Source: Rudaea sp. 3F27F6
GTDB taxonomy: Bacteria > Pseudomonadota > Gammaproteobacteria > Xanthomonadales > Rhodanobacteraceae
Reading direction: 5' to 3'
DNA length: 64,000 nt
NCBI RefSeq assembly: GCF_005503555.1
Contig: NZ_SCNG01000002.1
Span: forward strand, 186,001 to 250,000
Positions 16,718 to 26,081 of this stretch are shown here, piece after piece; within the stretch, counting starts at the first letter, position 1, and each line of letters begins with the position of its first letter. The translations under genes were made by a program, and so were the position numbers. The notes under the pieces were generated by a model. It worked only from the letters and a program-made list of their open reading frames with translations. It ran no database searches and was not told the origin of the DNA.

Positions 16718-16921
16718 ATGATTGTTCAGGATGCCGCAGGAAGAACGTATTCTCCCGTGCGCAAGTTCGGCGATTCGCGTTTGCCTGCCGACGATCTGGC
16801 GGACGACCAGCACAGTCTCGCGCGCCTTTACTCGCCCGACGGCAAACTGCTGGTGCCGACCCTCGACGGCAAGTTCAAGATCGAAGGCTCGGACGAAGTG
16901 CTGATCGTGCTGCAGCGCTGA
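16718..16921 (+). CDS. Small conserved-looking protein of unknown function
   Basis: 67 residues from the ATG at 16718, placed by an excellent GGAGG five bases upstream. Sequence features: a compact, beta-rich protein with LYSPDGKLLVPTLDGKFKIE and a closing strand EVLIVLQR. No signal peptide or Cys. It has its own promoter-like region with an inverted repeat. No family was recognised. It ends 74 bp from the convergent DedA-rhodanese gene. Confidence 0.65.
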   Translation: MIVQDAAGRTYSPVRKFGDSRLPADDLADDQHSLARLYSPDGKLLVPTLDGKFKIEGSDEVLIVLQR

Positions 16922-16994
16922 GCGCGGAAACGGCGCAGCGCAAACCCGTAACCGGCGGATCGAGAGCGCGCGACGCTCGAATCGATCGAGCCGT

Positions 16995-17966
16995 TCAAAC
17001 GATCACCGCGGCCGTCGTCGGCGACGGCAACAGCATGTCGACTTCGAATCCGGCATCGGTCCACGCGTCGATTCCGCCGAGCAGCGGACGCACGCGTTTC
17101 GCACCCCGAATCATAAGCCGATGTGCGATCACCGCGGCGGATGCCTCGTTCGGACAAGCGCAATAGACGACGACCTCGCCCGTCGCAAAAGCGGTCGCCT
17201 CCAGTTTTTCGATCGCCGCGGGATCGACATAAATCGATCCGGGAATGGTTCCCTCGCGCGCGCGAGCGCCTTCCGAGCGCACGTCGAGAATCACCGGCTG
17301 GCCTCCGTCGAGGATCAGCTGGCGCAGTTGCGCCGCGCTGATCCGGTCCATCCGCAGCCGCTTGATCAAGGCCTGGCGTCGATACCAGCGATAGGCCACG
17401 TATGCCACGAAGGCGCAGAGCAGCGCCAATGCGCCGTAGCTGCCGAGCCGATCCAGGGAGCCGAGCACGTCTTCGATGGCCGAAGAAAACACCGCGCCGA
17501 GCACGATGCCCGCGAGGCACCACACCACCGCCCCGATCAGATCGTAGAAAAAGAACGCGGCGAACGGCTGGCGCAGCGCCCCCGCGAGCGGCTGCGCGAC
17601 CACCGAGTATCCCGGCAGAAAGCGCGCAACCAGGAGGCTGGAAAGTCCCCAGCGCAGAAAGAACGTCTCGGTCCGATGCACGCAGGAGTCGGTCGAAATC
17701 GACAAGCGGCACAGCGCACGAAGCAGCCGATAGCCGAAACGATGGCCCGCCCAGTACCACGCGATGTCGGTGATCAGGCCGGCGAGCAGCGCCGCGACAA
17801 ACACGTCGACGATGCCGAACGGCGACGCGTAAAGGATCGACGCCGCGACCACGACCACGGCGAAGGAAGGCACCGGAATGCCGATTCCTTCCACGAGCAC
17901 CGTAACGAACACGACCAGAACGCCGTATTCGCGAATCAAGGCAGGTATATCGTGCACATTCGACAT
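16995..17966 (-). CDS. DedA-family membrane protein fused to a rhodanese domain
   Basis: 323 residues. Residues 1-200 are a DedA/SNARE-associated domain with reentrant helices: VEGIGIPVPSF, then WYWAGHRFGYRLLR and the conserved FLPGYSVVAQPLAGALRQPFAAF block. A basic linker (YRRQALIKRLRMDRI) leads to a rhodanese domain (about 215-310) with LDVRSEGARAREGTIPGS and the active-site loop YCACPNEASAAVIA, where the first or second Cys would carry the persulfide. DedA proteins flip lipid carriers or phospholipids; the fusion suggests a link to sulfur transfer or redox. Such fusions are known in proteobacteria, so this is unusual but not new. Confidence 0.9.
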   Translation of the reverse strand: MSNVHDIPALIREYGVLVVFVTVLVEGIGIPVPSFAVVVVAASILYASPFGIVDVFVAALLAGLITDIAWYWAGHRFGYRLLRALCRLSISTDSCVHRTETFFLRWGLSSLLVARFLPGYSVVAQPLAGALRQPFAAFFFYDLIGAVVWCLAGIVLGAVFSSAIEDVLGSLDRLGSYGALALLCAFVAYVAYRWYRRQALIKRLRMDRISAAQLRQLILDGGQPVILDVRSEGARAREGTIPGSIYVDPAAIEKLEATAFATGEVVVYCACPNEASAAVIAHRLMIRGAKRVRPLLGGIDAWTDAGFEVDMLLPSPTTAAVIV

Positions 17967-18241
17967 GACGGCTCCCGAATCAAGCCTCTTACCGCACGCG
18001 TCTGCGCGACGGCCGATCCGCTTCGCGCGCAGTATCCGCCAATTTCTCCGCGGCCGTCGATGACGAAGTCGCGGTTTGCTCGTCTGCGGGCGATGCGGAG
18101 CACATCGCCCCGGTGCTCACCGATCGGTTCGAAAAAACGAGGGCCGATCCCGACGTCGGCCCTACCCTCTTATCCGGCAATGCGCGCCGCAACATGAGGC
18201 ACGGACTCGATCGACCGGGACCGTGCACTTTCACCGCGGCT

Positions 18242-19009
18242 TTACTTCGCGGTGGCGGCCGCTTCGATGATTTTCGCGACGGCCTTCGGATTCGACACGT
18301 AGATCGCATGGCTGCCGGCCGTTTCGGTGACGTGCGCGCCCGCGCGCTTGGCCATGTTCCGCTGCACCGGCGGCGGGATCATCTTGTCTTCGGCCGTCAC
18401 CAGGTACCAGCTCGGCTTGTTCTTCCATGCCGGCGCGACCGACGTGCCGTTCAAGGCGTCGAGACCCCACGGCACTTGCGAGTCGCCCATGAACGCCGCT
18501 TCCTTCGGCGATACGTCGCCGGCGAACGACGCGGCGAACTTGCCCGTGTCGAGCATGAGAAATCCGTCGACCGGCGGCAGGATCGGCGGCGCCGGCACGC
18601 CGGGCGTCGGATCCTTGAGGATCGAAGCGACGGACTCGCCGACTTCGGGCGCAAACGCCGTGATGTAGACCAGTTTCTTCACGTTCGGATCGTTGCCGGC
18701 GTCACTGATGACCATGCCGCCGTACGAATGGCCGACGAGAACGACCGGCGCCTGCTGTGCGTCGATCGCGCGCTTGGCAAAGGCGACGTCTTCGGTCAGC
18801 GACTTGGTCGGGTTCTGCACGATGGAAACCGTGTAGCCGTCGTGTTTCAGAATGTCGTAGACGCCCTGCCAGCCCGAGCCGTCGACGAATCCGCCGTGGA
18901 CCAGCACGATGTGCGGCTTGGCGTTTGCGGCGTCGTTGCCGGCGGCGGCGACGCTACCCGTCAGCAGCATCAGCGTGCTGCAGAAAAACATCGTCCTCAG
19001 ATTTCTCAT
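18242..19009 (-). CDS. Exported alpha/beta hydrolase
   Basis: 255 residues from the ATG at 19009 (GAGGAACCGCC before it). A signal peptide (FFCSTLMLLTGSVAAAG) makes it periplasmic. The fold motifs are VLVHGGFVDGSGW (oxyanion) and LVGHSYGGMV (nucleophile Ser in GHSYGG); the catalytic His is in ETAGSHAIYVS and Asp in TAEDKMIP. It belongs to the small esterase-like group (Pfam abhydrolase_6, related to plant salicylate/hydroxynitrile-type esterases). A close paralogue without signal peptide is encoded 77 bp upstream in the same direction, so the pair is likely one transcription unit. Confidence 0.9.
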   Translation of the reverse strand: MRNLRTMFFCSTLMLLTGSVAAAGNDAANAKPHIVLVHGGFVDGSGWQGVYDILKHDGYTVSIVQNPTKSLTEDVAFAKRAIDAQQAPVVLVGHSYGGMVISDAGNDPNVKKLVYITAFAPEVGESVASILKDPTPGVPAPPILPPVDGFLMLDTGKFAASFAGDVSPKEAAFMGDSQVPWGLDALNGTSVAPAWKNKPSWYLVTAEDKMIPPPVQRNMAKRAGAHVTETAGSHAIYVSNPKAVAKIIEAAATAK

Positions 19010-19086
19010 GGCGGTTCCTCTCGGTTGTGGTCGGTGAAGTTCGGTTGAATGCATCGGGGGTGAACGCGGTCCTTCGCTCGCTGGCG

Positions 19087-19770
19087 TCAATGACGTGCGG
19101 CGGCTTGCTCGATGATCTGCGCCACCACGTCGGGCCGGGAAACGTAGATCGCATGGCTGCCCTGCGCTTCGGCGACGGTGGCACCGGCGCGCTGGGCCAT
19201 CTGCCGTTGTGCGGCAGGCGGAATCATCCGGTCGTCGGTGGCGACGAGGTACCAGCTCGGCTTGTGCCTCCAGGCCGGATCGGTGATCGCGCCGGCGAGC
19301 GCGTTGACACCCCACGGTACCTGCGAATCGGCCATGAACTCGCCCTCGTCCGCGGGCACGTCGGCGGCGAACGAGGCGGCGAACTTGTCGCGGTCGAGAA
19401 ACAGGAAGCCGTTCTGCGGCGGCAGGATCGGCGGCACCGGTGCACCGGGCGGCGGATCGGCGATCAGCGTCTGCACCGACTCGCCCTTGTCGGGCGCGAA
19501 CGCGGTGATGTAGACCAGGGCTTTGACGTTCGGATCAGTGCCCGCTTCGGTGATGACCGCACCGCCGTACGAGTGGCCGACGAGCACCACGGGACCGCCT
19601 AGCTTCGTGATCGCCTGCCGCGTCGTCGCCACGTCGTCGGCCAGCGACGTGGTCGGGTTCTGCACCACGGCGACGTTGAAGCCGGCCTTGCGCAGGCGCG
19701 CGTAAACGCGCGCCCAGCCGGAACCGTCGACGAATCCGCCGTGAACCAACACGACATTCTTGATGCTCAT
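19087..19770 (-). CDS. Cytoplasmic alpha/beta hydrolase, paralogue of the next gene
   Basis: 227 residues from the ATG at 19770, with GGAGG nine bases upstream. It starts directly on the first strand (MSIKNVVLVHGGFVDGSGW), so there is no export signal. It shares with its neighbour the blocks VQNPTTSLADDVA, VLVGHSYGGAVI, VYITAFAPDKGES, GFLFLDRDKFAASFAADV, DSQVPWG and GSHAIYVS. Catalytic residues Ser (GHSYGG), Asp (ATDDRMIP) and His (GSHAI) are all present. The two arose by tandem duplication, with different destinations. Confidence 0.9.
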   Translation of the reverse strand: MSIKNVVLVHGGFVDGSGWARVYARLRKAGFNVAVVQNPTTSLADDVATTRQAITKLGGPVVLVGHSYGGAVITEAGTDPNVKALVYITAFAPDKGESVQTLIADPPPGAPVPPILPPQNGFLFLDRDKFAASFAADVPADEGEFMADSQVPWGVNALAGAITDPAWRHKPSWYLVATDDRMIPPAAQRQMAQRAGATVAEAQGSHAIYVSRPDVVAQIIEQAAARH

Positions 19771-19947
19771 GAGTAACGCCTCCGGGTTTATTCTTGGATG
19801 GAGCGGCGCGACGCAGATGACCTCGAAGCAGCTCACCGCCCGCACCGACGGCTGCATCATTCCAAGATCGGCGCGCCGCCACGTCACGAAAAAGGGGAAT
19901 GCGTGCCTACCTCAAAAGGGATACATGCGTCGGCGTCGGTTTCTCCC

Positions 19948-20334
19948 CTACTCGTTTGCATCGTGTTTGCCGGAGCGCCCGGTGAGGACGATTTCCCGCC
20001 GTCCGTAGAGATGCGCGTCGAGCGAGAACGCGCCGGGGCCGAGAATCGCAAGCGCCACCGCATCCACAATCGCGTAGAGGATTTCGCAGGAGTCCGGCGC
20101 CCCCGAGAAAAACCCGAGTGCGAGAACCGCGAGCAGCGCCGCGACCGGCGCGACGGAGAAACCGACCGTCAGCAGCAGGCACGCGAGCACGCAAAGAAGG
20201 CGAATCCACGCCGGCACGCGCGGGTCCTGCGCCAGCGCACCGGCGGTCAGAGCATGCGCGGCCACCGACAGGCGCAGCAGCAGCAGCGCGCACCCCGGCC
20301 AGCCGGCGGGGAACATCGCATAGAGTTTTTGCAT
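19948..20334 (-). CDS. DoxX-like small membrane protein
   Basis: 128 residues with four hydrophobic segments covering most of the sequence. The C-terminal text VDAVALAILGPGAFSLDAHLYGRREIVL is typical of DoxX-related proteins in oxidoreductase-linked operons. The function of this type is not established. It is divergent from the sensor kinase at 20456 with a 121-bp gap between them, so it is a candidate target of that two-component system (inference). Confidence 0.65.
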   Translation of the reverse strand: MQKLYAMFPAGWPGCALLLLRLSVAAHALTAGALAQDPRVPAWIRLLCVLACLLLTVGFSVAPVAALLAVLALGFFSGAPDSCEILYAIVDAVALAILGPGAFSLDAHLYGRREIVLTGRSGKHDANE

Positions 20335-20455
20335 GCTCCACTGTATTCAGAGTTTGCCCGTGCCGGATATTCCCCAAAGCGGTAACAAGACACATTCCCC
20401 ATACGGGTGATGCACGATCATCGTCGCCGCGGTTTGATAGCGGGGGGAGCGCAGG

Positions 20456-23400
20456 ATGGGAAAACGAACGTCGAACGATCGGACACGCCGCCGGCCAGCG
20501 GTCTACGTCGGCTGCCTCGTTCTGTTGTTCTTCAACTGGCCGGTGCAGGCGTCGATGCGCGATCGCGCCGTCGCCGAGCTGCAGCACATGCGCTGGCTCG
20601 GCAAGGACGGCGCACCGAGCGGCCTGACCTCGCTCGCGCAGACACCCGACGGCTTTCTCTGGCTCGGCACCGAGTACGGCGTCTATCGATTCGACGGCCT
20701 GCGTTTCACCAAGGCCGACGCGCACACGAAGAATCGTTTTCCGCCCGAGTCGGCGCGTGCGCTGTACGCGGCGAAAGACGGCGGCCTCTGGGTGGGATTT
20801 TCCCAAGGCCCCGAAGTGGCCCTGCTGCGCAACGACACGGTCAGCATATTTCGCTCCACCGATGCAAAAGGCATCGGCACCGTCAACAGCATCGCCGAAG
20901 ACGAAGACGGCAACGTCTGGTTCGGCGCGTACAACGGGTTGTGCATGCACAAGCCCGGCAGCGACGGGTTGCGCTGCGACGGCTGGGACGGACTGCCGGC
21001 CAGATTCATCAAGACCGTGTACTGCGATCGGGACGGAACGCTTTGGGTTTCCGACGGAACGACCTTGTACGCACGGCGCAAAGGCACCGACCCGTTCGTG
21101 AAGATGCTCGACGGCTTCGGCTGGATCAGTTGGGTGCGCCAGGCACCGGACGGACGTTTGTGGATCGCCGATCCCAAAGGTCCGGTCCGCGTCATCGCCT
21201 TCGACGACGGCGGCAAGCCCAGAGTCGACGGCAGTATTTCCGTCGTTTCGGCCGGTCTCGGCTTCGACGCCGACGGCACCTTATGGATTTCGACGCTCGG
21301 AAAAGGCATCCGCCGCGTGCGCGATCCGGGCCGGGTGAAATCGGCGATCACGTTGGACGACGGCTCCGCCCTGGAACCGTTCATCCAGGATGACGGCCTG
21401 AGCGGAGACTATGCCTGGCCGATCCTCATCGGCCGCGAAGGAGAAGTGTGGGTCGGCACGAGCGCCGGGATCGATCGCTTTCAGGAGCGCTCGCTCGTGC
21501 CGGCCAACTTTCCGAAGGGCGCGCACGATTTCGCCCTCGCCGCGGGCGACGACGGCACCGTGTGGGCCGGCACGACCAATCATTCGCTCATGCTGCTCAA
21601 AGGCCGCGAGCTGCGGGAATTCAAGAATGTCCCGCCCGAAGTGAACTACGCCCACCGCGCCGCCGACGGCACGGTCTGGATCGGCGCGGCGAGCGGCATC
21701 TACCGCGTGGAAAACGGCGAACCCGTGCGCGTGGCGCCGCTGCCGAAGCCCGAGCAAGTCCGTTCCATTCTCGTCGATCGCGAGGGGGTCGTCTGGATCG
21801 TGCTCCCGGTCGGCAATCTCTATCGCTGGGAAAAAGGCGAGTGGACCCAGATCCCCGCTCCGCCGGGCGTGCCACCGCCGGCGAGACTGCACGCCGCGCT
21901 GCAGGATCTCGACGGCAACCTCTGGTTCTCGTACACACGCGGCGCCATCGTCGAAAAGCGCGCAGGCCAGGACAAGGTTTTCGGCGCGAACGAGGGATTG
22001 GACGTCGGCGAAGTGCGAACGCTGTATCAGGGTCGTCACGCGCTCTGGGCGGGCGGCACCAAGGGACTCGCCTTCTTCGACGGCACCAAGTTCCGCACCG
22101 TCGGCGCGGACGCGCCCGGCGAACTCGACGGCGTGTCCGGCATCGTCCAGTTGCAGAACGGCGACCTCTGGCTGCGCAGTTCGGCCGGTCTGATGCACTA
22201 CACGGCGCAGGCCGTGGGCAATGCTTCCCGCGGGCAACCGCTGCGCGGCGAACGCTTCGACTATCTCGACGGCCTGCCCGGCCAATCGGCTTTGATCTCG
22301 CCGGTTCCCACCCTGGTCGAAGGCACGGACCACCGGCTCTGGCTGGCCACCGGCGTCGGCGTGGTCTGGATCGATCCGGCGCATCTCGTTCGAAACACCC
22401 TGCCGCCTCCGCTGCGCATCGAATCGATGACCAGCGCAGACCAGCCGCTGCCGCTGGCCGGCGAGGTCACGTTGCCGGCCGGCTTCGACCGCGTGCAGAT
22501 CAATTACACCGCGGCGTCGCTGCGCGTTCCCGAACGCACCGCGTTCCGCTACCGGCTCGACGGCGTGGACACCGAGTGGCAGGACGCGGGACAGCGGCGC
22601 GAGGCTCTCTACAACAACCTGGCGCCCGGCAACTATCATTTCCACGTCGCCGCGGCAAACGAGGACAGCGGCTGGAATCCCGCTGCCGCGACCGTCGAGT
22701 TCGAAGTGCCTCCGCTGTTTCATCAGACTTGGGCGTTCCGTGCGCTGATCGCGCTTGCCGCCCTGTCGCTGCTGCTGCTCGGGTTCTACCTGCGCATGCG
22801 CCACGTGCTCGCACGCGTCGCCCTGTTGCATCAGGAGCGCATCGTCGAACACGAACGCATCGCCCGCGACCTGCACGACACTCTGCTGCAGGGCGTGCAG
22901 GGACTGATCCTGCGCTTTCAGGCGACCTCGCTCGGTATGCGCGAGGGCGATCCGACGCGCAGCGAGATCGAAGGCACGCTGACGCGCGCGAATCGAATCC
23001 TCGAAGAGGGCCGCGACAAAGTGATGGGTCTGCGCAGCGTGGTCGAATGCGACATGCAAGTCGAGCAGGCCTGGAGCGAACTCGCGATGGAGCTGGCGTC
23101 GTTGAACGGCCCCGATTTCAAATTGACCACCGAGGGCACGCCGCACGAGCTGATGCCGCTGATTCGCGACGAAGTGCACCGCATCGGCGCCGAAGCCATC
23201 ATCAACGCGTTCCGCCATGCTCAGGCGACGCGCATCGAAGTCGAGGTCGGCTATGCGCCGACGGAACTGCGCGTGCGCATCCGCGACAACGGCCGCGGCA
23301 TTCCCGACGAGGTGCTCCAGGCGGGCAAACGCGCCGGCCATTGGGGATTGCCTGGAATGACGGAGAGAGCGACCTGGATGCGCGCCCGTTTGGCTGTCTG

Positions 23401-23539
23401 GAGCAAGCTCGGTGCCGGCACCGAAGTCGAGCTGCGCGTTCCGGGCTCGGTCGCGTACGGCGGCGCCACCCCGGGCCTGTTCGGCCGCTTGCTCGCACAT
23501 TGGCGGCATTGGTCGACGGCGGCCAAAGGAACTGCATGA
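20456..23539 (+). CDS. Large sensor histidine kinase with periplasmic beta-propellers
   Basis: 1027 residues. A signal-anchor (VGCLVLLFFNWPVQASM) is followed by two seven-bladed propellers built from Reg_prop repeats; each blade has a text such as DGFLWLGTEYGVYRFDG or DGTVWIGAASGIYRVENG. A Y_Y_Y domain (about residues 655-745, ending NLAPGNYHFHVAAANEDSGW) follows. A membrane segment lies near 757-782, then a HisKA_3 helix with phosphoacceptor His in ARDLHDTLLQGVQG (near 807), then HATPase_c with EAIINAFRHAQA, DNGRGIPDE and WGLPGMTERA. It overlaps the response regulator by ATGA, so they form one operon. Kinases of this architecture in Xanthomonadales and Bacteroidetes sense carbohydrates or other exported ligands; the ligand here is unknown. 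Confidence 0.92.
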   Translation: MGKRTSNDRTRRRPAVYVGCLVLLFFNWPVQASMRDRAVAELQHMRWLGKDGAPSGLTSLAQTPDGFLWLGTEYGVYRFDGLRFTKADAHTKNRFPPESARALYAAKDGGLWVGFSQGPEVALLRNDTVSIFRSTDAKGIGTVNSIAEDEDGNVWFGAYNGLCMHKPGSDGLRCDGWDGLPARFIKTVYCDRDGTLWVSDGTTLYARRKGTDPFVKMLDGFGWISWVRQAPDGRLWIADPKGPVRVIAFDDGGKPRVDGSISVVSAGLGFDADGTLWISTLGKGIRRVRDPGRVKSAITLDDGSALEPFIQDDGLSGDYAWPILIGREGEVWVGTSAGIDRFQERSLVPANFPKGAHDFALAAGDDGTVWAGTTNHSLMLLKGRELREFKNVPPEVNYAHRAADGTVWIGAASGIYRVENGEPVRVAPLPKPEQVRSILVDREGVVWIVLPVGNLYRWEKGEWTQIPAPPGVPPPARLHAALQDLDGNLWFSYTRGAIVEKRAGQDKVFGANEGLDVGEVRTLYQGRHALWAGGTKGLAFFDGTKFRTVGADAPGELDGVSGIVQLQNGDLWLRSSAGLMHYTAQAVGNASRGQPLRGERFDYLDGLPGQSALISPVPTLVEGTDHRLWLATGVGVVWIDPAHLVRNTLPPPLRIESMTSADQPLPLAGEVTLPAGFDRVQINYTAASLRVPERTAFRYRLDGVDTEWQDAGQRREALYNNLAPGNYHFHVAAANEDSGWNPAAATVEFEVPPLFHQTWAFRALIALAALSLLLLGFYLRMRHVLARVALLHQERIVEHERIARDLHDTLLQGVQGLILRFQATSLGMREGDPTRSEIEGTLTRANRILEEGRDKVMGLRSVVECDMQVEQAWSELAMELASLNGPDFKLTTEGTPHELMPLIRDEVHRIGAEAIINAFRHAQATRIEVEVGYAPTELRVRIRDNGRGIPDEVLQAGKRAGHWGLPGMTERATWMRARLAVWSKLGAGTEVELRVPGSVAYGGATPGLFGRLLAHWRHWSTAAKGTA

Positions 23540-24168
23540 ACGATCCCGCGAAGAAGATCCGCGTGCTCTGCGTCGACGATCATCCGCTGATGCGCGAAGG
23601 CATCGCGGCGGTGATCCGCGCGATGCCGGACATGGAACTGGCCGGTGAGGCCGAGGACGGGGCGAAGGCCGTCGAGCGTTTCCTCGCCCTGCGTCCGGAC
23701 GTCGTGCTCATGGATCTGCAGATGCCCGGAATGAGCGGACTCGAAGCGATCGCAGCCATCCGCCACGCTGCGCCGGCGGCACGCATCGTCGTCCTGACCA
23801 CGTACAAGGGCGACGCTCAGGCGCGCGCAGCGTTGAACGCCGGCGCCAGCGGTTATCTACTCAAGAGCATGGTAATGGCCGAACTCGTCGACACCATCCG
23901 CGTCGTGCACGCCGGGCGCAAGCGTGTGCCAGCCGAGATCGCGGTTCCGCTCGCCGAGCATGCCCCCGACATGCTCTCCGCACGCGAAGTCGAAGTGCTG
24001 CGGCTCGTCGCGCGCGGCACGCCGAACAAGCTCATCGCCAAAGACTTGGCGATTTCGGAGGAAACCGTGAAGGTGCACGTGAAGCACATCATGGGCAAGC
24101 TGAAAGCGAACGACCGCACGCATGCGGTCACGATCGCCATACAACGCGGCATCATCGACGTTCAATAA
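23536..24168 (+). CDS. NarL/LuxR-type response regulator, partner of the kinase
   Basis: 210 residues. The receiver domain has the acidic pair in VLCVDDHPL, phosphoacceptor Asp60 in VLMDLQMPG, and Lys in GYLLKSM. The C-terminal LuxR HTH reads LSAREVEVLRLVARGTPNKLIAKDLAISEETVKVHVKHIM in two parts. Its ATG overlaps the kinase stop (ATGA at 23536-23539), which argues for translational coupling and a matched pair. DNA-binding targets are not known; the divergent DoxX-like gene upstream of the kinase is a candidate. Confidence 0.95.
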   Translation: MNDPAKKIRVLCVDDHPLMREGIAAVIRAMPDMELAGEAEDGAKAVERFLALRPDVVLMDLQMPGMSGLEAIAAIRHAAPAARIVVLTTYKGDAQARAALNAGASGYLLKSMVMAELVDTIRVVHAGRKRVPAEIAVPLAEHAPDMLSAREVEVLRLVARGTPNKLIAKDLAISEETVKVHVKHIMGKLKANDRTHAVTIAIQRGIIDVQ

Positions 24169-24319
24169 CGCTTTTAGGGGATGCGCGGATAAATCCTTGG
24201 AGGGATTCCGCGCCGGTCTGCACCGCCAATACTCCGAGGCGCATCGAACATTGCGCGCGCAGTGCTACCGAGGCGGCGCACGCAACCGGGGATTCTTGGC
24301 AACCGCAGCGAGGAACAAC

Positions 24320-24952
24320 GTGGACCGCGAACGCCCGACGCCGCTGCGAATCCTCGTCGCCGACGATCACGAACTCGTTCGCAGCGGCGTTGCCTGCGTC
24401 GTCGAGCGCTGCGGTTACACGGTGGTCGGTCAGGCCGGCGACGGCATCGAGGCGTTGGCGCTTTGGCGCGAGTTGCGGCCCGACGTCGCCCTGCTCGACC
24501 TGCGCATGCCCGGTCTCGACGGAATCGCCGCGGTGCGTGCGATCCGCGAACTCGACACCGATGCCAAGCTGATTCTGCTGACCAGCTTCGACACCGCTGA
24601 TCAGTTGCGCCGCGGCCTCGCGGCCGGCGCGAACGGCTATGCGCTGAAAGGCATCTCGCCGAACGCGCTCTGCGACTGCATAGAAACGGTCGCCCGCGGC
24701 GGCCGCTATCTCACCCCCGAGCAGGCGCAGCGGATCGCCGAAGCGGACACGTCGCCGGCCCCGAGCAAGCGCGAACTCGAAGTGCTCGCCGGAATCGCGC
24801 AAGGACTCTGCAACAAGTTGATCGCGAGAGAACTCGACATCGGCGAAGGCACGGTCAAGGTGCACATCAAGAGCATCCTGCGCAAACTCGACGCCGCATC
24901 GAGAACCCATGCGGCGCTGATCGCGATCCGCCGCGGCCTCGTACAAGTCTGA
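24320..24952 (+). CDS. Second NarL/LuxR-type response regulator
   Basis: 210 residues from a GTG start at 24320 with AGGA seven bases upstream. Receiver motifs: ILVADDHELV, phosphoacceptor Asp60 in ALLDLRMPG, Lys in GYALKGIS. LuxR HTH: SKRELEVLAGIAQGLCNKLIARELDIGEGTVKVHIKSIL. It is a paralogue of the preceding regulator with the same length but has no kinase gene of its own. It may integrate with the same kinase or a distant one. The 151-bp gap from the first regulator leaves room for a separate promoter. Confidence 0.93.
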   Translation: MDRERPTPLRILVADDHELVRSGVACVVERCGYTVVGQAGDGIEALALWRELRPDVALLDLRMPGLDGIAAVRAIRELDTDAKLILLTSFDTADQLRRGLAAGANGYALKGISPNALCDCIETVARGGRYLTPEQAQRIAEADTSPAPSKRELEVLAGIAQGLCNKLIARELDIGEGTVKVHIKSILRKLDAASRTHAALIAIRRGLVQV

Positions 24953-24972
24953 GCGCCGCAGACGAGCGTCCG

Positions 24973-24998
24973 CGCGCCGGCCGCATACAGCCGGCGCG
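24973..24998 (+). terminator. Hairpin after the second response regulator
   Basis: CGCGCCGGC / GCCGGCGCG, nine-base perfect stem with an eight-base loop, 20 bases after the stop. No T-run follows. Confidence 0.45.
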
Positions 24999-25098
24999 GT
25001 GAACCGATCTGCGCGGCGCGGCTTCGTTCGTGCCGCGACCGGTTAGCTTGGCGGCGGAATTGTTCTAGCATGCGGACTCCCTCCCCGAGGCCGGAACC

Positions 25099-25800
25099 AT
25101 GCGCAATCTCGATTTCAGTTCCTGGCAGGCCCTGCTCTCGACCTTGTTCGGACTCGCGCTGATCACCCTGATCGGCGTCGGCGTGCGCCTGCTCGCGATG
25201 CAGACGATCCAGCAGCGGCGCGAGCGCGAGAATCGTCAGATCAACGAGCGTCTGCGCACCCTGATTGCCGCATACAAGACGCTCGGCGGATCGTTCACCG
25301 GCCGGCTCGAGGTCGATCCCACCCATCTGCGCGATCTGCGCCGGCGCGGCGAGTCCACCAACGCCGAAAAAATCGATACCGACATTTCCGCCGCGGCGGC
25401 GGCTCATTCCGACCGTTCGCGGCGCACGCGCGATGCGGTCGAAGCGGCGCTGTCCGACATTATTCTGCTCGGCACGGAACCGCAGGTGCGGCTCGCCGCG
25501 CAAGCCGCGAGCGAACTGGCCGTGGGCCGCCCCGTGCACACGCACGAGCTGGTCGTCTCGCTGCGCGACTTCATCCGCCAGGTGCTCGATCTCGATGCGG
25601 TGCCGGGCGATATCGCAATTCCGAAGCAAGGCCCGGCACGTCCTTCTGCGTCGGGCGGCAAAGGCGGCGGCGCGAAGGACGAGGCAAAGCGCGACGGCGG
25701 CAAAGGTGGCGGCGGCATGATGGCCGGCGCGGGCGGCGTCGGCCTCGGCGTGGGGCTTGGTGCCGGAGCAAGCAACGACGAGACCGACCATCATCACTAG
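25099..25800 (+). CDS. Membrane-anchored protein with Gly-rich tail, unknown function
   Basis: 233 residues. One N-terminal membrane segment (ALLSTLFGLALITLIGVGVRLLAM, residues 11-34) is followed by a basic helical stretch (QQRRERENRQINERLRTLIAAY), a helical middle domain (THLRDLRRRG, then DIILLGTEPQVRLAAQAASELA), and a low-complexity tail rich in Gly, Lys and Ala ending in Asp-His-His-His. No family was recognised. The tail could be a flexible or metal-binding end. Stand-alone gene with a hairpin terminator close behind. Confidence 0.7.
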   Translation: MRNLDFSSWQALLSTLFGLALITLIGVGVRLLAMQTIQQRRERENRQINERLRTLIAAYKTLGGSFTGRLEVDPTHLRDLRRRGESTNAEKIDTDISAAAAAHSDRSRRTRDAVEAALSDIILLGTEPQVRLAAQAASELAVGRPVHTHELVVSLRDFIRQVLDLDAVPGDIAIPKQGPARPSASGGKGGGAKDEAKRDGGKGGGGMMAGAGGVGLGVGLGAGASNDETDHHH

Positions 25801-25821
25801 GCCGCGATAGCGCAACGAACA

Positions 25822-25842
25822 GCGCGCCGGTTGCCGGCGCGC
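25822..25842 (+). terminator. Hairpin terminator
   Basis: GCGCGCCGG-TTG-CCGGCGCGC, nine-base perfect stem and three-base loop, 21 bases after the stop of the preceding gene, followed by TT. Confidence 0.55.
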
Positions 25843-26081
25843 TTCCGCGTGGCCCGCGCAATGCGCGGCCTCGCATTCGGACGAATCCGCAGTCAACAAC
25901 CGCGACGGCCGATCTCCGGCACCGCAAGAACTGCCTGCGGTTCGGTCAGACCCACACGCATATCGATCGTCGCGCACCACGCGTGCATGTCGGTGTTCGC
26001 CTCCGTTTTGCGCTGTTCAAAACGGGAAGGACGGAAAGCGTCCGCCTGCCAAGACGGCCAGCCTCCATCGACGGGACATGC

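Noticed and set aside
21281-23509. 742-codon minus-strand frame opposite the sensor kinase
   Set aside because: Shadow of the kinase gene; composition is Arg/Gln-rich without any domain.
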